This document shows, piece by piece, positions 57,118 to 64,000 of a stretch of 64,000 nt of DNA; positions within the stretch are counted from its first letter, which is position 1; each line of letters starts with the position of its first letter. The notes under the pieces were generated by a model that was given only the letters and a program-made list of their open reading frames with translations, searched no databases and had not been told where the DNA came from. The translations under genes were made by a program, and so were the position numbers. The DNA is from CAVQZC01 sp963718315 (lineage in GTDB: Bacteria > Actinomycetota > Thermoleophilia > Gaiellales > JAICJC01): the NCBI GenBank assembly GCA_963718315.1, contig CAVQZC010000006.1, positions 124,001 to 188,000 on the forward strand. Direction: 5' to 3'.

Positions 57118-57891
57118 CTACATCGATCGGGTGTAGGTGCGAAACGCCATCGTCGCCAGCGCCATGCAGCCGACCGTGAGCAGGGCGAGCATCCCGACCC
57201 GGGGCACGACCAGGGCCCAGTCGATCTGCGAGGCGGTCGCGGTGCGTGCCGAGACCGACGCCCAGTCGACGGGGTTGTACCGACTGACGTCCTGCATCCA
57301 GTGGGGCAGCAGGGCGCGTTCCATGAAGATCGTGGACAGGAACGCCAGCGGCAGGGAGATGAACGTCACCATCCCGATCAGCGACTCACGCTGGCGGACG
57401 ATCAGCGAGAAGCCGTTGGACAGCGCGGAGATCGAGCACGACAGCAGCACGGCAACCAGCACCATGATTGCGATCCCCGCCGCGCCGCCGTGGAACCGGG
57501 CGCCGATCAGCAGGGCGAGCCCGACGATGACCGCCGACTGCACGATCGTGATGACCGACGTCTGCACCAGCAGCCCGGCGTTGAGGGCGCCGCGCCAGAC
57601 CGGCGATACGAGCAGGTCGTCCATCACGCCCCGCTCCATGTCGTCGATGAACGACATGCCGCTCCAGCCCGCCGACATCAGCGCGGTCAGCACGACGACT
57701 CCGGGCGCCAGGTAGCTGACGTAGGAGGTGCCGGTGAAGCCGGGGATGTCGGTCACCCGGTGGAACAGCTGCGAGAAGAGCAGCAGCCAGATGACGGGCT
57801 GGACGAGGGTGATGAAGACATAGGCCGGCTGGCGCCAGATGGCGCGCAGGTGGCGGAGCGCCAGCCGGCGGGTGTGGCGGAGTGGCTCCAC
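57118..57891 (-). CDS. ABC-2 type efflux permease (DrrB-like)
   Basis: 257 residues with six helices. RHLRAIWRQPAYVFITLVQPVIWLLLFSQLF and FIDDMERGVMDDLLVSPVWRGALNAGLL are the ABC-2 signature (ERExGTxExLLxxP-like loop); QDVSRYNPVDWASVSARTA is the conserved end. Starts 1 nt after the ATPase stop. With that ATPase it forms a drug-efflux-like pump under PadR control. Confidence 0.87.
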   Translation of the reverse strand: MEPLRHTRRLALRHLRAIWRQPAYVFITLVQPVIWLLLFSQLFHRVTDIPGFTGTSYVSYLAPGVVVLTALMSAGWSGMSFIDDMERGVMDDLLVSPVWRGALNAGLLVQTSVITIVQSAVIVGLALLIGARFHGGAAGIAIMVLVAVLLSCSISALSNGFSLIVRQRESLIGMVTFISLPLAFLSTIFMERALLPHWMQDVSRYNPVDWASVSARTATASQIDWALVVPRVGMLALLTVGCMALATMAFRTYTRSM

Positions 57892-57892
57892 G

Positions 57893-58867
57893 TCAGACTC
57901 CTTCGGTCAGCGGTTGGTACTCGCGTCCGGCGTGCTGCAGGTACACGTCGTCGAGTGACGGCCGGGCGACGGTGACGGTCGCGATCGGGATCCCGGCGGC
58001 CCCCAGCGCGGCCAGCACGGCGGGCGCGGCGGCCGCCCCGTTGTCGGCGCGTGCCCGGATCGCCCGGTCGGCGGTCTGCAGCTCGGTGACGCCGGCGACG
58101 TCGCGCAGCGCGTCGCGAACTGCGGTCGCGCCCACATCGGCGGCCAGGTGCACGCGGATCGAGTCACCGGCCAGCTCGCGCTTGAGCTCGTCGGGCGTAC
58201 CGTCGGCGACCAGGCGGCCGTGGTCGATGATCGCGAGGCGGTCGGCGAACTCGTCCGCCTCCTCGAGGTAGTGCGTCGTCAGCAGGATCGTCAGCGACCG
58301 CTCGGTGGCCAGCGTGCGGATCTGCTGCCACACGTCTCGCCGGGCCTCGGGATCCAGTCCCGTGGTCGGCTCGTCCAGGAACAGCACCTGCGGTTCGTGC
58401 ATCAGTCCCATGGCGACGTCCAGCCGCCGCTGCATCCCGCCCGAGTACGTACGGACGATGCGGTCGGCGGCGTCGGCGATGCCGAACCGCTCGAGCATCT
58501 CGTCGACCCGTGTGCGCAGGGTCGCGCCGCGGATCCCGTACAGCGTGCCCTGCAGCTGCAGGTTCTCGCGGCCGGTGGCCTGTGGATCGCTGCCGTGCCG
58601 CTGGCCGACGACGCCGATCGACCGGCGCACCTCGGCTGGGTGGCGGAGGGCGTCGATCCCCGCCACCCTCACGCTGCCGGCGGTCGGCACGGCGAGGGTG
58701 GTCAGGATGTGCACGGTCGTCGACTTCCCAGCCCCGTTCGGGCCCAGCAGCGCGAACAGGCTGCCAGGCTCGATCGCCAGGCTGATGCCGTCGAGGGCGA
58801 CGACCTCGCCGTAGTGCTTGACGAGGTCGTCCGCCTCGATGGCGTAGCCGCCGGCTACCGCGTCCAC
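57893..58867 (-). CDS. ABC transporter ATPase (DrrA-like daunorubicin-resistance family)
   Basis: 324 residues. Walker A GPNGAGKST, Q-loop VVGQRHGSDPQATGREN, signature YSGGMQRRLDVAMGL, Walker B VLFLDEPTTGLD and H-loop LLTTHYLEEADE, followed by the ~90-residue C-terminal extension of DrrA proteins ending SLDDVYLQHAGREY. GTG start overlaps the small membrane gene by 13 nt. Confidence 0.9.
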   Translation of the reverse strand: MDAVAGGYAIEADDLVKHYGEVVALDGISLAIEPGSLFALLGPNGAGKSTTVHILTTLAVPTAGSVRVAGIDALRHPAEVRRSIGVVGQRHGSDPQATGRENLQLQGTLYGIRGATLRTRVDEMLERFGIADAADRIVRTYSGGMQRRLDVAMGLMHEPQVLFLDEPTTGLDPEARRDVWQQIRTLATERSLTILLTTHYLEEADEFADRLAIIDHGRLVADGTPDELKRELAGDSIRVHLAADVGATAVRDALRDVAGVTELQTADRAIRARADNGAAAAPAVLAALGAAGIPIATVTVARPSLDDVYLQHAGREYQPLTEGV

Positions 58868-59028
58868 GCGATCACCAGCAGGGTGGCGGCGGAGGCCAGG
58901 AAGACCCCGCCGCTGGCCACCACGCCGGTCAGGCGGGCGGCCGGGCCGTCTTCCACGGCAACGGCGGTCGACGACACCGCGGCCAGGTAGACGAGCCAGA
59001 TCGATGAGATGAAGAGAAGTGTGTTCAT
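58855..59028 (-). CDS. two-helix small membrane protein, 57 aa, first gene of PadR-controlled efflux operon
   Basis: Begins MNTLLFISSIWLVYLAAVSS and has a second helix (LTGVVASGGVFLASAATLLVIAW). It overlaps the ABC ATPase start by 13 nt, so it is co-translated with the pump and may be an accessory subunit (inference). TATGGT ends 7 nt before the ATG. Confidence 0.6.
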   Translation of the reverse strand: MNTLLFISSIWLVYLAAVSSTAVAVEDGPAARLTGVVASGGVFLASAATLLVIAWTR

Positions 59029-59035
59029 GCCGGCC

Positions 59036-59041
59036 ACCATA
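59036..59041 (-). promoter_or_regulatory. -10 box (TATGGT) of the efflux operon, leaderless
   Basis: TATGGT ends 7 nt before the ATG at 59028 and lies next to the PadR-type operator. Confidence 0.5.
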
Positions 59042-59044
59042 TCA

Positions 59045-59069
59045 TGCAATATTGCAAGTTGCAATATTG
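59045..59069. promoter_or_regulatory. PadR operator, TGCAATATTGCA palindrome plus second site
   Basis: A perfect 12-bp palindrome TGCAATATTGCA (59045-59056) is followed by TTGCAATATTG (59059-59069) in the 58-nt gap between padR and the divergent efflux operon. The copies are 15 bp apart, so dimers would bind almost the same helix face. They cover the -35 regions of both directions; TAGAAT (59071-59076) is the likely padR -10. Confidence 0.7.
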
Positions 59070-59086
59070 GTAGAATCGGGACAACG

Positions 59087-59743
59087 ATGCCCGCCCGACC
59101 GCTTCAGACTGACCTCACCGCGATCACCACCCTTGGGCTGGTGGCCGAGCGACCGCGGCATCCCTACGAGATGCAGCGATTGATCCGCAACCGCGGGAAG
59201 AGCTTCGTCAAGGGGCTGCCGCGCAGCCTGTACCACGCGATCGACCGGTTGGCCAAGGAGGGGCTGGTCGAGATCGCGGAGACGAACCGGGACGGGCGGC
59301 GCCCGGAGCGGACCCTGTACACCGCGACCGACGCCGGCCGCGAGGCGTTGCAGGAGTGGCTGACGAACCTGCTCGCCACACCGGAGGACGACCCTGCGAC
59401 CTACTATGCGGCGCTCTCCCTGATCGCCTACCTCGACCCGGCCCAGGCGCTGGCGGCGCTGCGCCAGCGGCTCGGTCAGCTCGAGCTGAAGCTGAGCGGG
59501 GAGACCGCCAGCATGCAGGCGATGCTGCCGATGCTGCCGCGGCTGTTCATGCTGGAGGAGGAGTACCGGCTGGCGGCCGTGGCCGCCGAGCTCGAGTTCA
59601 CCGCCAGGCTGGTCGACGACCTCGCCGGCGGACGGCTGACCTGGAACCTGGCAGACATGCAGCGGCTGGCAGCCGACACCAGTGAGGACGAGCTGGAACT
59701 CGTGCGCCGGGCGCTGCTCGACGCCGGCTCCGGAGATCGTTGA
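59087..59743 (+). CDS. PadR-family transcriptional regulator
   Basis: 218 residues. Winged-helix N-domain LTAITTLGLVAERPRHPYEMQRLIRNRGKSFVKGLPRSLYHAIDRLAKEGLVE and C-terminal Vir-like helices (ATYYAALSLIAYLDPAQALAALRQRL..LELKLSG). Should repress the divergent ABC pump and itself, releasing on drug binding. The last codons and TGA stop come from the end of an inverted-repeat element (GATCGTTGA), so the native C-terminus was probably altered by its arrival. Confidence 0.9.
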   Translation: MPARPLQTDLTAITTLGLVAERPRHPYEMQRLIRNRGKSFVKGLPRSLYHAIDRLAKEGLVEIAETNRDGRRPERTLYTATDAGREALQEWLTNLLATPEDDPATYYAALSLIAYLDPAQALAALRQRLGQLELKLSGETASMQAMLPMLPRLFMLEEEYRLAAVAAELEFTARLVDDLAGGRLTWNLADMQRLAADTSEDELELVRRALLDAGSGDR

Positions 59744-59886
59744 TGCCAAATAGGCGTGGTGGCTGGGCGAGTGCGAACCCCAGGCGACGGTTCGCGCCGC
59801 AGCGAGGCCGGCTGACTCGCCGGGCGAAGCCCGGATAGTCAGCCGGAACTCGCGACCAGGCACGCGCGGATTTGGGATCACCGATC
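59735..59886. mobile_element. 152-bp inverted-repeat element, short copy
   Basis: Ends GATCGTTGATGCCAAATAGG and, on the right, the complement of GATCGGTGATCCCAAATCC. Read on the minus strand the interior matches the element at 29196-29409 almost base for base, lacking only its ~62-nt hairpin insert. The GACTATCCGGGC..GCCCGG..AGTC hairpin is kept. It begins within padR and ends 3 nt from the stop of the selenoprotein gene. Confidence 0.75.
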
Positions 59887-59889
59887 GGA

Positions 59890-60162
59890 CTAGTCGTCAA
59901 GCACCTCAGGGCCGATCCGCTCGCGGATCAGCGGCAGCACGTCGTCCGGCTGCGGGTAGCGCCCGATCATCTTCTTGTAGAAGATCAGCTCGTCGTCAAG
60001 GTGGACATCGAAGACGCCGCCGGTTCCCGGCACCAGCTCGACCACCTTCAGCAGCGGGCCCCAACCGCCGATGATCTTCGCCGCCAGACCGGCCGCGTTG
60101 GGCGTCGCCCCTCAGGGCACGCAGTATTCGATGCGGACGGTGTAGGTCGGGCGCATGACCAT
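59890..60162 (-). CDS. SelW-like (Rdx family) selenoprotein, Sec at in-frame UGA
   Basis: A 90-residue thioredoxin-like protein of the SelW/SelT/SelH (Rdx) family. Translation reads MVMRPTYTVRIEYCVP, then UGA at 60112-60114, then GATPNAAGLAAKII with the same frame open to a TAG at 59890. The UGA falls exactly at the second redox position of the family's CxxU/CxxC motif (Cys14, Sec17). Downstream blocks VVELVPGTGGVFDVHLDD and IGRYPQPDDVLPLIRERIGPE match the family end. A SECIS-like hairpin follows the UGA. It is third in a dusB-DUF2199 operon (23 nt gap). Sec machinery is not in this window. An alternative start is ATG 60156. Confidence 0.82.
60079..60097 (-). promoter_or_regulatory. bacterial SECIS-like hairpin for the in-frame UGA
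   Basis: CGCGGCC pairs with GGCGGCG (one G-G mismatch) around the apical loop GGUCU, the same loop as in the E. coli fdhF SECIS. The loop begins 22 nt after the UGA, inside the known distance range for bacterial SelB-binding hairpins. Confidence 0.7.
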
Positions 60163-60185
60163 CGCCTGCAGAGTAGCCGCAGGGC

Positions 60186-60668
60186 TCAGGCGGGGAGAGC
60201 CGGGAGGATGTCGTCGTGCGGCCAGTGTTCTACGAGGATGCGCGACACCAGCGGGTCGTCGCTGCGGCAGACGTAGGGGACGTGTATCGGCTCTCGCACC
60301 TCGGTGCCCACGCGCGTTCCGACCAGCTGCTCGCCCCACGGCGGCAACGCGTTTGCGATCTGACCCTCGAGCCGGAGGTCGGCGTACTCGGGCTCGTGCC
60401 AGATCGGCCAGGCGTGCCGCAGGTCTTCAGCGGCGACCGCCAGCCACACGCCGAACGTCACCGTATGGCCTCCCACGAGCGCGACCGGGAGCAGGGTGCG
60501 CACGAAGCAGCCAACGCCCCTGACCGAGAGCAACGGCTCGTGCTCCCAGACCCTGCCCTCGAGCTCCTGCTCCGACATCCCAAGGACGACGTCGGGCCGC
60601 TGAAAGCGTACGTGGCGGTTGTGGGCGTTGAGCGGCCGGCCACACGTCGGACACTGCTGGTCGCCCAC
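60186..60668 (-). CDS. DUF2199 family protein
   Basis: 160 residues starting VGDQQCPTCGRPLNAHNRHVRFQRPD, with a CxxCG zinc-knuckle-like start, then SVRGVGCFVRTLLPVALVGGHTVTFGVWLAV, matching DUF2199 (unknown role; often beside or as an immunity-like protein). GTG start 8 nt after the dusB stop. Confidence 0.72.
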   Translation of the reverse strand: MGDQQCPTCGRPLNAHNRHVRFQRPDVVLGMSEQELEGRVWEHEPLLSVRGVGCFVRTLLPVALVGGHTVTFGVWLAVAAEDLRHAWPIWHEPEYADLRLEGQIANALPPWGEQLVGTRVGTEVREPIHVPYVCRSDDPLVSRILVEHWPHDDILPALPA

Positions 60669-60676
60669 CGTCCGGC

Positions 60677-61744
60677 CTATCCCCCGCCGTAGATCGAGAT
60701 CGGAAGGTCGAGCAGGCGGTCGGTCTCGGCGTCTGGCAGCGCGTCCAGCTCGCGCTCCAGCTCGCTCAGCAGCGGCTCGGCCTCCGGGCACCAGCGCAGG
60801 AGCACGGTCTCGGCCTGCGACACCTCTGTGGAGGCCATCATCGAGGCCCGCAGCTCCCTTGCCGCCGACGGCCCCGCGCAGGTACCAGCCGTAGAACTTG
60901 CGCAGGAACCCAACCGAGCGGTCTGCCCATCTCGCGCTCGACCTCGCGCATGAAGCGCACCAGCTCGGCGATCACCTCGGCGCGGTTCGGCTCCCACGAC
61001 TCACCGCCGGCGATCTCCCGCAGCGCCCAGGGCTTGCCCTGCGCTCCCCGGCCGACCATCACCGCCGCCGCGCCCGTCTGTTCGAGCACGCGGCTCGCGC
61101 TCTCGCGGTCGACGATGTCACCGGATGCGATCACGGGCACCGACACCAGCTCGACCAGCTCGGCGGTCAGTGCGTGGTCGGCTCGTGCCGGTGTACATCT
61201 GCTCGGCCGAGCGTGGGTGCAGCGTCAGCGACGCGACGCCGGCTGCCTCGAGCTGTGGCCCCAGCTCGAGCGCGTCGCGCGACCCGTTGCGCAGGCCGCG
61301 CCGCATCTTCACGGAGACCGGCACGTCGACGGCCTCGACGATCGCCGAGACCAGCTCCGTCGATGCGGCGCAGTCGGACAGAGCGCTCGCGCCCGCGCCG
61401 GTCTTGGTCACCTTGCGCACCGGGCAGCCGAAGTTGATGTCGACGATGTCGGCGCCGGCGGCCACCACCATCTGCGCCGCCTCCGCCATCCGCTCCGGCT
61501 CGGAGCCGAAGATCTGCACTGCCAGGGGGTGCTCGTCGCGCGCGATCCGCAGGTAGCCGAGCGTGCGCTCGTTACCGTGTGAGAGCCCGCACGACGACAC
61601 CATCTCGCTGCAGACCAGCCCGGCGCCGTAGCGGCGCCCCTGGCGGCGGAAGGCCTGTACCGAGACCCCGGCCATCGGGGCCAGCACGATCCGCGATGGG
61701 ATCTCGACGTCGCCGATGTACCAGGTGGAGGCGAGTTCGGTCAT
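60677..61744 (-). CDS. dusB: tRNA-dihydrouridine synthase DusB, three frame breaks
   Basis: FMN enzyme reducing uridines in tRNA. RIVLAPMAGVSVQAFR, VDINFGCPVRKVTKTGAGASAL (catalytic-Cys and FMN region) and SVKMRRGLRNG are in the first frame. After breaks near 61183, 60909 and 60857 it continues LVSVPVIASGDIVDRESA, AVMVGRGAQGKPWALREI, FLRKFYGWYLRG and ASMMASTEVSQAETVLL to the stop. Each break is explained by one extra base. Confidence 0.9.
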
Positions 61745-61807
61745 GCCGCGACGGATACTGAACGCTCAAGTCTGGCCCGCCGGCGCCGATACCGGATGGC
61801 CGGAAAC

Positions 61808-61837
61808 TTGACCCCATCCCGGGGGCTCCTTTATAAT
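61808..61837 (+). promoter_or_regulatory. sigma-70-type promoter of greA
   Basis: TTGACC (61808-61813), 18-nt spacer, perfect TATAAT (61832-61837). The best housekeeping promoter in the window. It leaves a ~115-nt leader before the greA GTG. Confidence 0.75.
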
Positions 61838-61959
61838 CCCGCGTTCCCCGGTGTCGGCCGCCAGGAAATGTCCTGCAAATCCTGGGTTCGGCGGGCACCG
61901 TTTCGTCTCGTCTCCAGGCTCCGGCACAGGGCCACACTCCAAGCGAGAAGGATCCATTC

Positions 61960-62442
61960 GTGGACAAGGATGTCATCCTCACCCAGGACCGGCTACGACA
62001 AGCTCAAGACGACCATCGAGGAGCTCGAGACCATCAAGCGTCGCGAGGTGGCCGAGCGCATCACGCGAGGCCCGCGAGTTCGGCGACATCTCCGAGAACT
62101 CGGAGTACGACGACGCCAAGAACGAGCAGGCCCTGCTCGAGATCGCGCATCGCGCGGCTCAAGGAGCAGCTGCGCGGCGCTCGCGTGATCGACACCTCGC
62201 GACATCCCCAAGGACGTCGTCTCGATCGGCTCGAAGGTCAAGGTCAAGTATCTGGACGACGGCGACACCGACGAGTACGAGATCGTCGGTTCGGCCGAGG
62301 CCGACCCCTCCAACAAGCGGCTCTCCAACGAGTCGCCGGTCGGGCGCGCCGTGCTCGGCCACAAGAAGGGCGACGTCGTCGAGGTGGCCGCGCCGGCGGG
62401 CTCGATGCAAGCCTGCAGATCATGACCATCAAGGCTGCGTAG
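61960..62442 (+). CDS. greA: transcription elongation factor GreA, six frame breaks
   Basis: Rescues backtracked RNA polymerase. Pieces in alternating frames assemble to MDKDVILTQ, GYDKLKTTIEELETIKRREVAERI, REAREFGDISENSEYDDAKNEQALLEI, RIA, LKEQLRGARVID, then the C-terminal FKBP-like part SIGSKVKVKYLDDGDTDEYEIVGSAEAD, ESPVGRAVLGHKKGDVVEVAAPAGSM and QIMTIKAA. Extra bases sit near 61990, 62063, 62145, 62200, 62408 and 62412. With them removed the protein is full length and typical. GTG start with an AAGGA site. Confidence 0.9.
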   Translation: MDKDVILTQDRLRQAQDDHRGARDHQASRGGRAHHARPASSATSPRTRSTTTPRTSRPCSRSRIARLKEQLRGARVIDTSRHPQGRRLDRLEGQGQVSGRRRHRRVRDRRFGRGRPLQQAALQRVAGRARRARPQEGRRRRGGRAGGLDASLQIMTIKAA

Positions 62443-62474
62443 CCTGTCTGACGCGACGTAGACTGCGCGTCGCC

Positions 62475-63934
62475 ATGAGCGAGCGCGGGAGACACCGAGC
62501 AGCAGATTCGCGACGACCGGCTGGCCAAGGTCGAGGCCATCCGCTCGGGCGGCGTGGACCCGTACCCGGCCAGCTTCGAGTCGCGGACGTTCGCGGCCGA
62601 CGTGCGGAGCCGCTTCGGGCCCTCGAACCGGGCACCGACACGGGCGAGCGGGTGCGCTGGCCGGCCGCGTGATGGGCCGCCGCGGTCATGGCAAGGCGCA
62701 GTTCCTCGACCTGGTCGACGCATCGGGCCAGATCCAGCTGCACGCGACGGTCGACGCGCACGCCCGAGCGCTACGGGCAGTTCGGCGAGCTCGACCTCGG
62801 TGACGTGATCGGCGTCGAGGGCGAGGTCTTCCAGAGCCGTCGCGGCGAGCTGACGGTGCGGGTCGCCTTCTGGGAGCTGCTGGCCAAGTGCCTGCGGCCG
62901 CTGCCCGACAAGTGGCACGGCCTGACCGACACCGAGCTCCGCTACCGCCACCGCTACGTCGACCTGATCACCAGTGAGGAGTCGCGCGCCGACGCGATCG
63001 CGCGCGTCACGCGCGATCACCGCCATCCGCGCCACGCTCGACGAGGAGGGCTTCGTCGAGGTCGAGACGCCGGTCCTGCAGCCGCTCTACGGCGGCGGCG
63101 CGGCCAAGCCGTTCACCACCCACCAGCAACGAGATCGATCGCGACCTCTACCTGCGGATCGCCGACCGAGCTCTACCTGAAGCGGCTGATCGTCGGTGGG
63201 ATCGAGCGCGTGTTCGAGCTGGGCAAGGACTTCCGCAACGAGTCGGTCAGCTTCAAGCACAGCCCCGAGTTCACGATGGTCGAGTGGTACCAGGCCTACG
63301 CCGACTACCGCGACGGGATGGCGCTGGTCGAAAAGGTGGTCGCAGCTGCCGGCGCGGCCGTGGAGCACTGAGCTCGACCTGTCACCGCCGTGGCCGCGGC
63401 GGACGCTGCGCCAGGCGATCATCGACGAGGCGGGCATCGACCCGCTGGCCGACCGCGACCGCGACCGGCTGGTGGCGTTCATGCGGGAGCAGGGGATGGA
63501 CACCTCCGGCGACCACACCTGGGCGCAGGCGGTCGACCACCTGCTCGCACACTTCGTCGAGGCCCGCACCACCTCGCCGCGTGTTCATCGTCGACTACCC
63601 GGTGGAGCTGTCGCCGTTCTCCAAGCGCAAGGCCGACGACCCGACGCTGGTCGAGCGGTTCGAGCCCCTCTGCAGCGGGATGGAGCTGGGGAACGGCTAC
63701 AGCGAGCTGAACGATCCCGTCGAGCAGCGCATGCGCTTCGAGGAGCAGATGCGGGCGGCGGCAGCGGGCGACGAGGAGACGCAGCCGATGGACGAGGACT
63801 TCCTGCTGGCGCTCGAGTACGGCATGCCGCCCACGGCGGGAGTCGGCATCGGCATCGACCGCCTGATGATGGTGCTGCTGAACAAGCCGACGATCCGCGA
63901 AGTGATCCTGTTCCCGCTGCTCCGCGAGCGGTGA
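62475..63934 (+). CDS. lysS: lysyl-tRNA synthetase (class II), about nine frame breaks
   Basis: Charges tRNA-Lys. The OB-fold part (VMGRRGHGKAQFLDLVDASGQIQLHATVDA, GQFGELDLGDVIGVEGEVFQSRRGELTVRV), motif 1 region (LRYRHRYVDLI, EEGFVEVETPVLQPLYGGGAAKPF), motif 2 (RVFELGKDFRNESVSFKHSPEFTMVEWYQAY) and motif 3 (EYGMPPTAGVGIGIDRLMMVLLN) are all present in order. Breaks: extra bases near 62489, 62759, 63015, 63126, 63165, 63369 and 63580; missing bases near 62620 and 62661. TAGACT lies 10 nt upstream of the ATG. Confidence 0.92.
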
Positions 63935-63937
63935 GGC

Positions 63938-64000
63938 TCAGGGTTTGCAGGCGAGGATGACCTCGGTGTCGCCGGGCCAGTCCCAGAACACTCCGTCGCG
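63938..64000 (-). CDS. partial unknown protein, C-terminal 20 residues
   Basis: Reads RDGVFWDWPGDTEVILACKP then TGA, entering from the right edge on the minus strand and converging on lysS (3 nt apart). The ending resembles C-termini of SAM-dependent methyltransferases, but 20 residues are too few to assign. Confidence 0.4.
   Translation of the reverse strand, partial: RDGVFWDWPGDTEVILACKP

Noticed and set aside
61870..61960. Upstream reading frame in the greA leader starting MSCKSWVRR
   Set aside because: It has no clear ribosome site and appears to continue into greA only because of the frame breaks there; no attenuator structure is evident.
63360..63380. TGA in lysS as a second selenocysteine codon
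   Set aside because: The reading frame also shifts at this point, no Cys is expected in this place, and one extra T explains the stop.
61960..63934. Programmed frameshifting as the cause of the greA/lysS breaks
   Set aside because: Fifteen or more sites in two essential genes, with no slippery heptamers or shared stimulators, is not a known mode; artefact is far more likely.

Overview
The window is very GC-rich, densely coded on both strands, and has many 1-11 nt gene overlaps. The gene set (DUF2469 protein, CtaG-type oxidase assembly protein, ClpS, CGFS glutaredoxin with BolA, type III pantothenate kinase, Kup, class II lysyl-tRNA synthetase) and the frequent leaderless starts point to an actinobacterium-like lineage. 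Thermoleophilia is my guess, made without any database search.

Layout. 1-5.2 kb: the end of a DacB-type carboxypeptidase, small unknown genes, a NIF3 protein, tRNA-Pro(CGG) and an acyltransferase. 5.4-11.3 kb: an overlapping three-gene operon of an alpha-oxoamine synthase, a membrane GAF-PAS-GGDEF-EAL protein and an MFS exporter. 11.4-15.9 kb: an HD-domain protein, YqgE, a thiamine-precursor ABC transporter with a TPP riboswitch, and a FAH-family hydrolase. 15.9-24.2 kb: a zinc metalloprotease, BolA and GrxD, then a catabolic block (sarcosine-oxidase-like enzyme, 36-aa protein, amidase, C45 acyltransferase, hydantoinase A and B). 24.2-29.1 kb: ClpS, a hairpin-rich inverted-repeat element, CtaG, a nitrilase, a hydrolase and an acyl-CoA dehydrogenase. 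29.2-32.7 kb: a repeat element and two tandem GAF-GAF-GGDEF proteins. 32.7-42.6 kb: a lipoprotein, DUF4389, thioesterase, lipid kinase, nucleoside phosphorylase, methyltransferase, hydrolase, then tilS-hpt-ftsH. 42.6-47 kb: an amino-acid permease, a USP protein and Kup. 47-57 kb: exported proteins, folP-folB, a response regulator, folK, a GST, DUF2469, coaX and a DyP peroxidase. 57.1-59.7 kb: a PadR-controlled ABC efflux operon. 59.7-64 kb: a second repeat copy, a SelW-like selenoprotein gene with an in-frame UGA and a SECIS-like hairpin, DUF2199, dusB, greA and lysS.

Two features run through the whole window. At about sixteen genes a TANNNT hexamer ends 6-8 nt before the start codon, which is the signature of leaderless transcription. 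Also, more than thirty single-base frame breaks hit conserved genes. They are densest in greA, lysS and dusB, and are most likely sequence errors; affected genes are given here as one CDS each with the break positions stated.

The strongest leads are the selenoprotein, the synthase/c-di-GMP receptor/exporter operon, the two inverted-repeat element types, and the hydantoin/sarcosine gene block.
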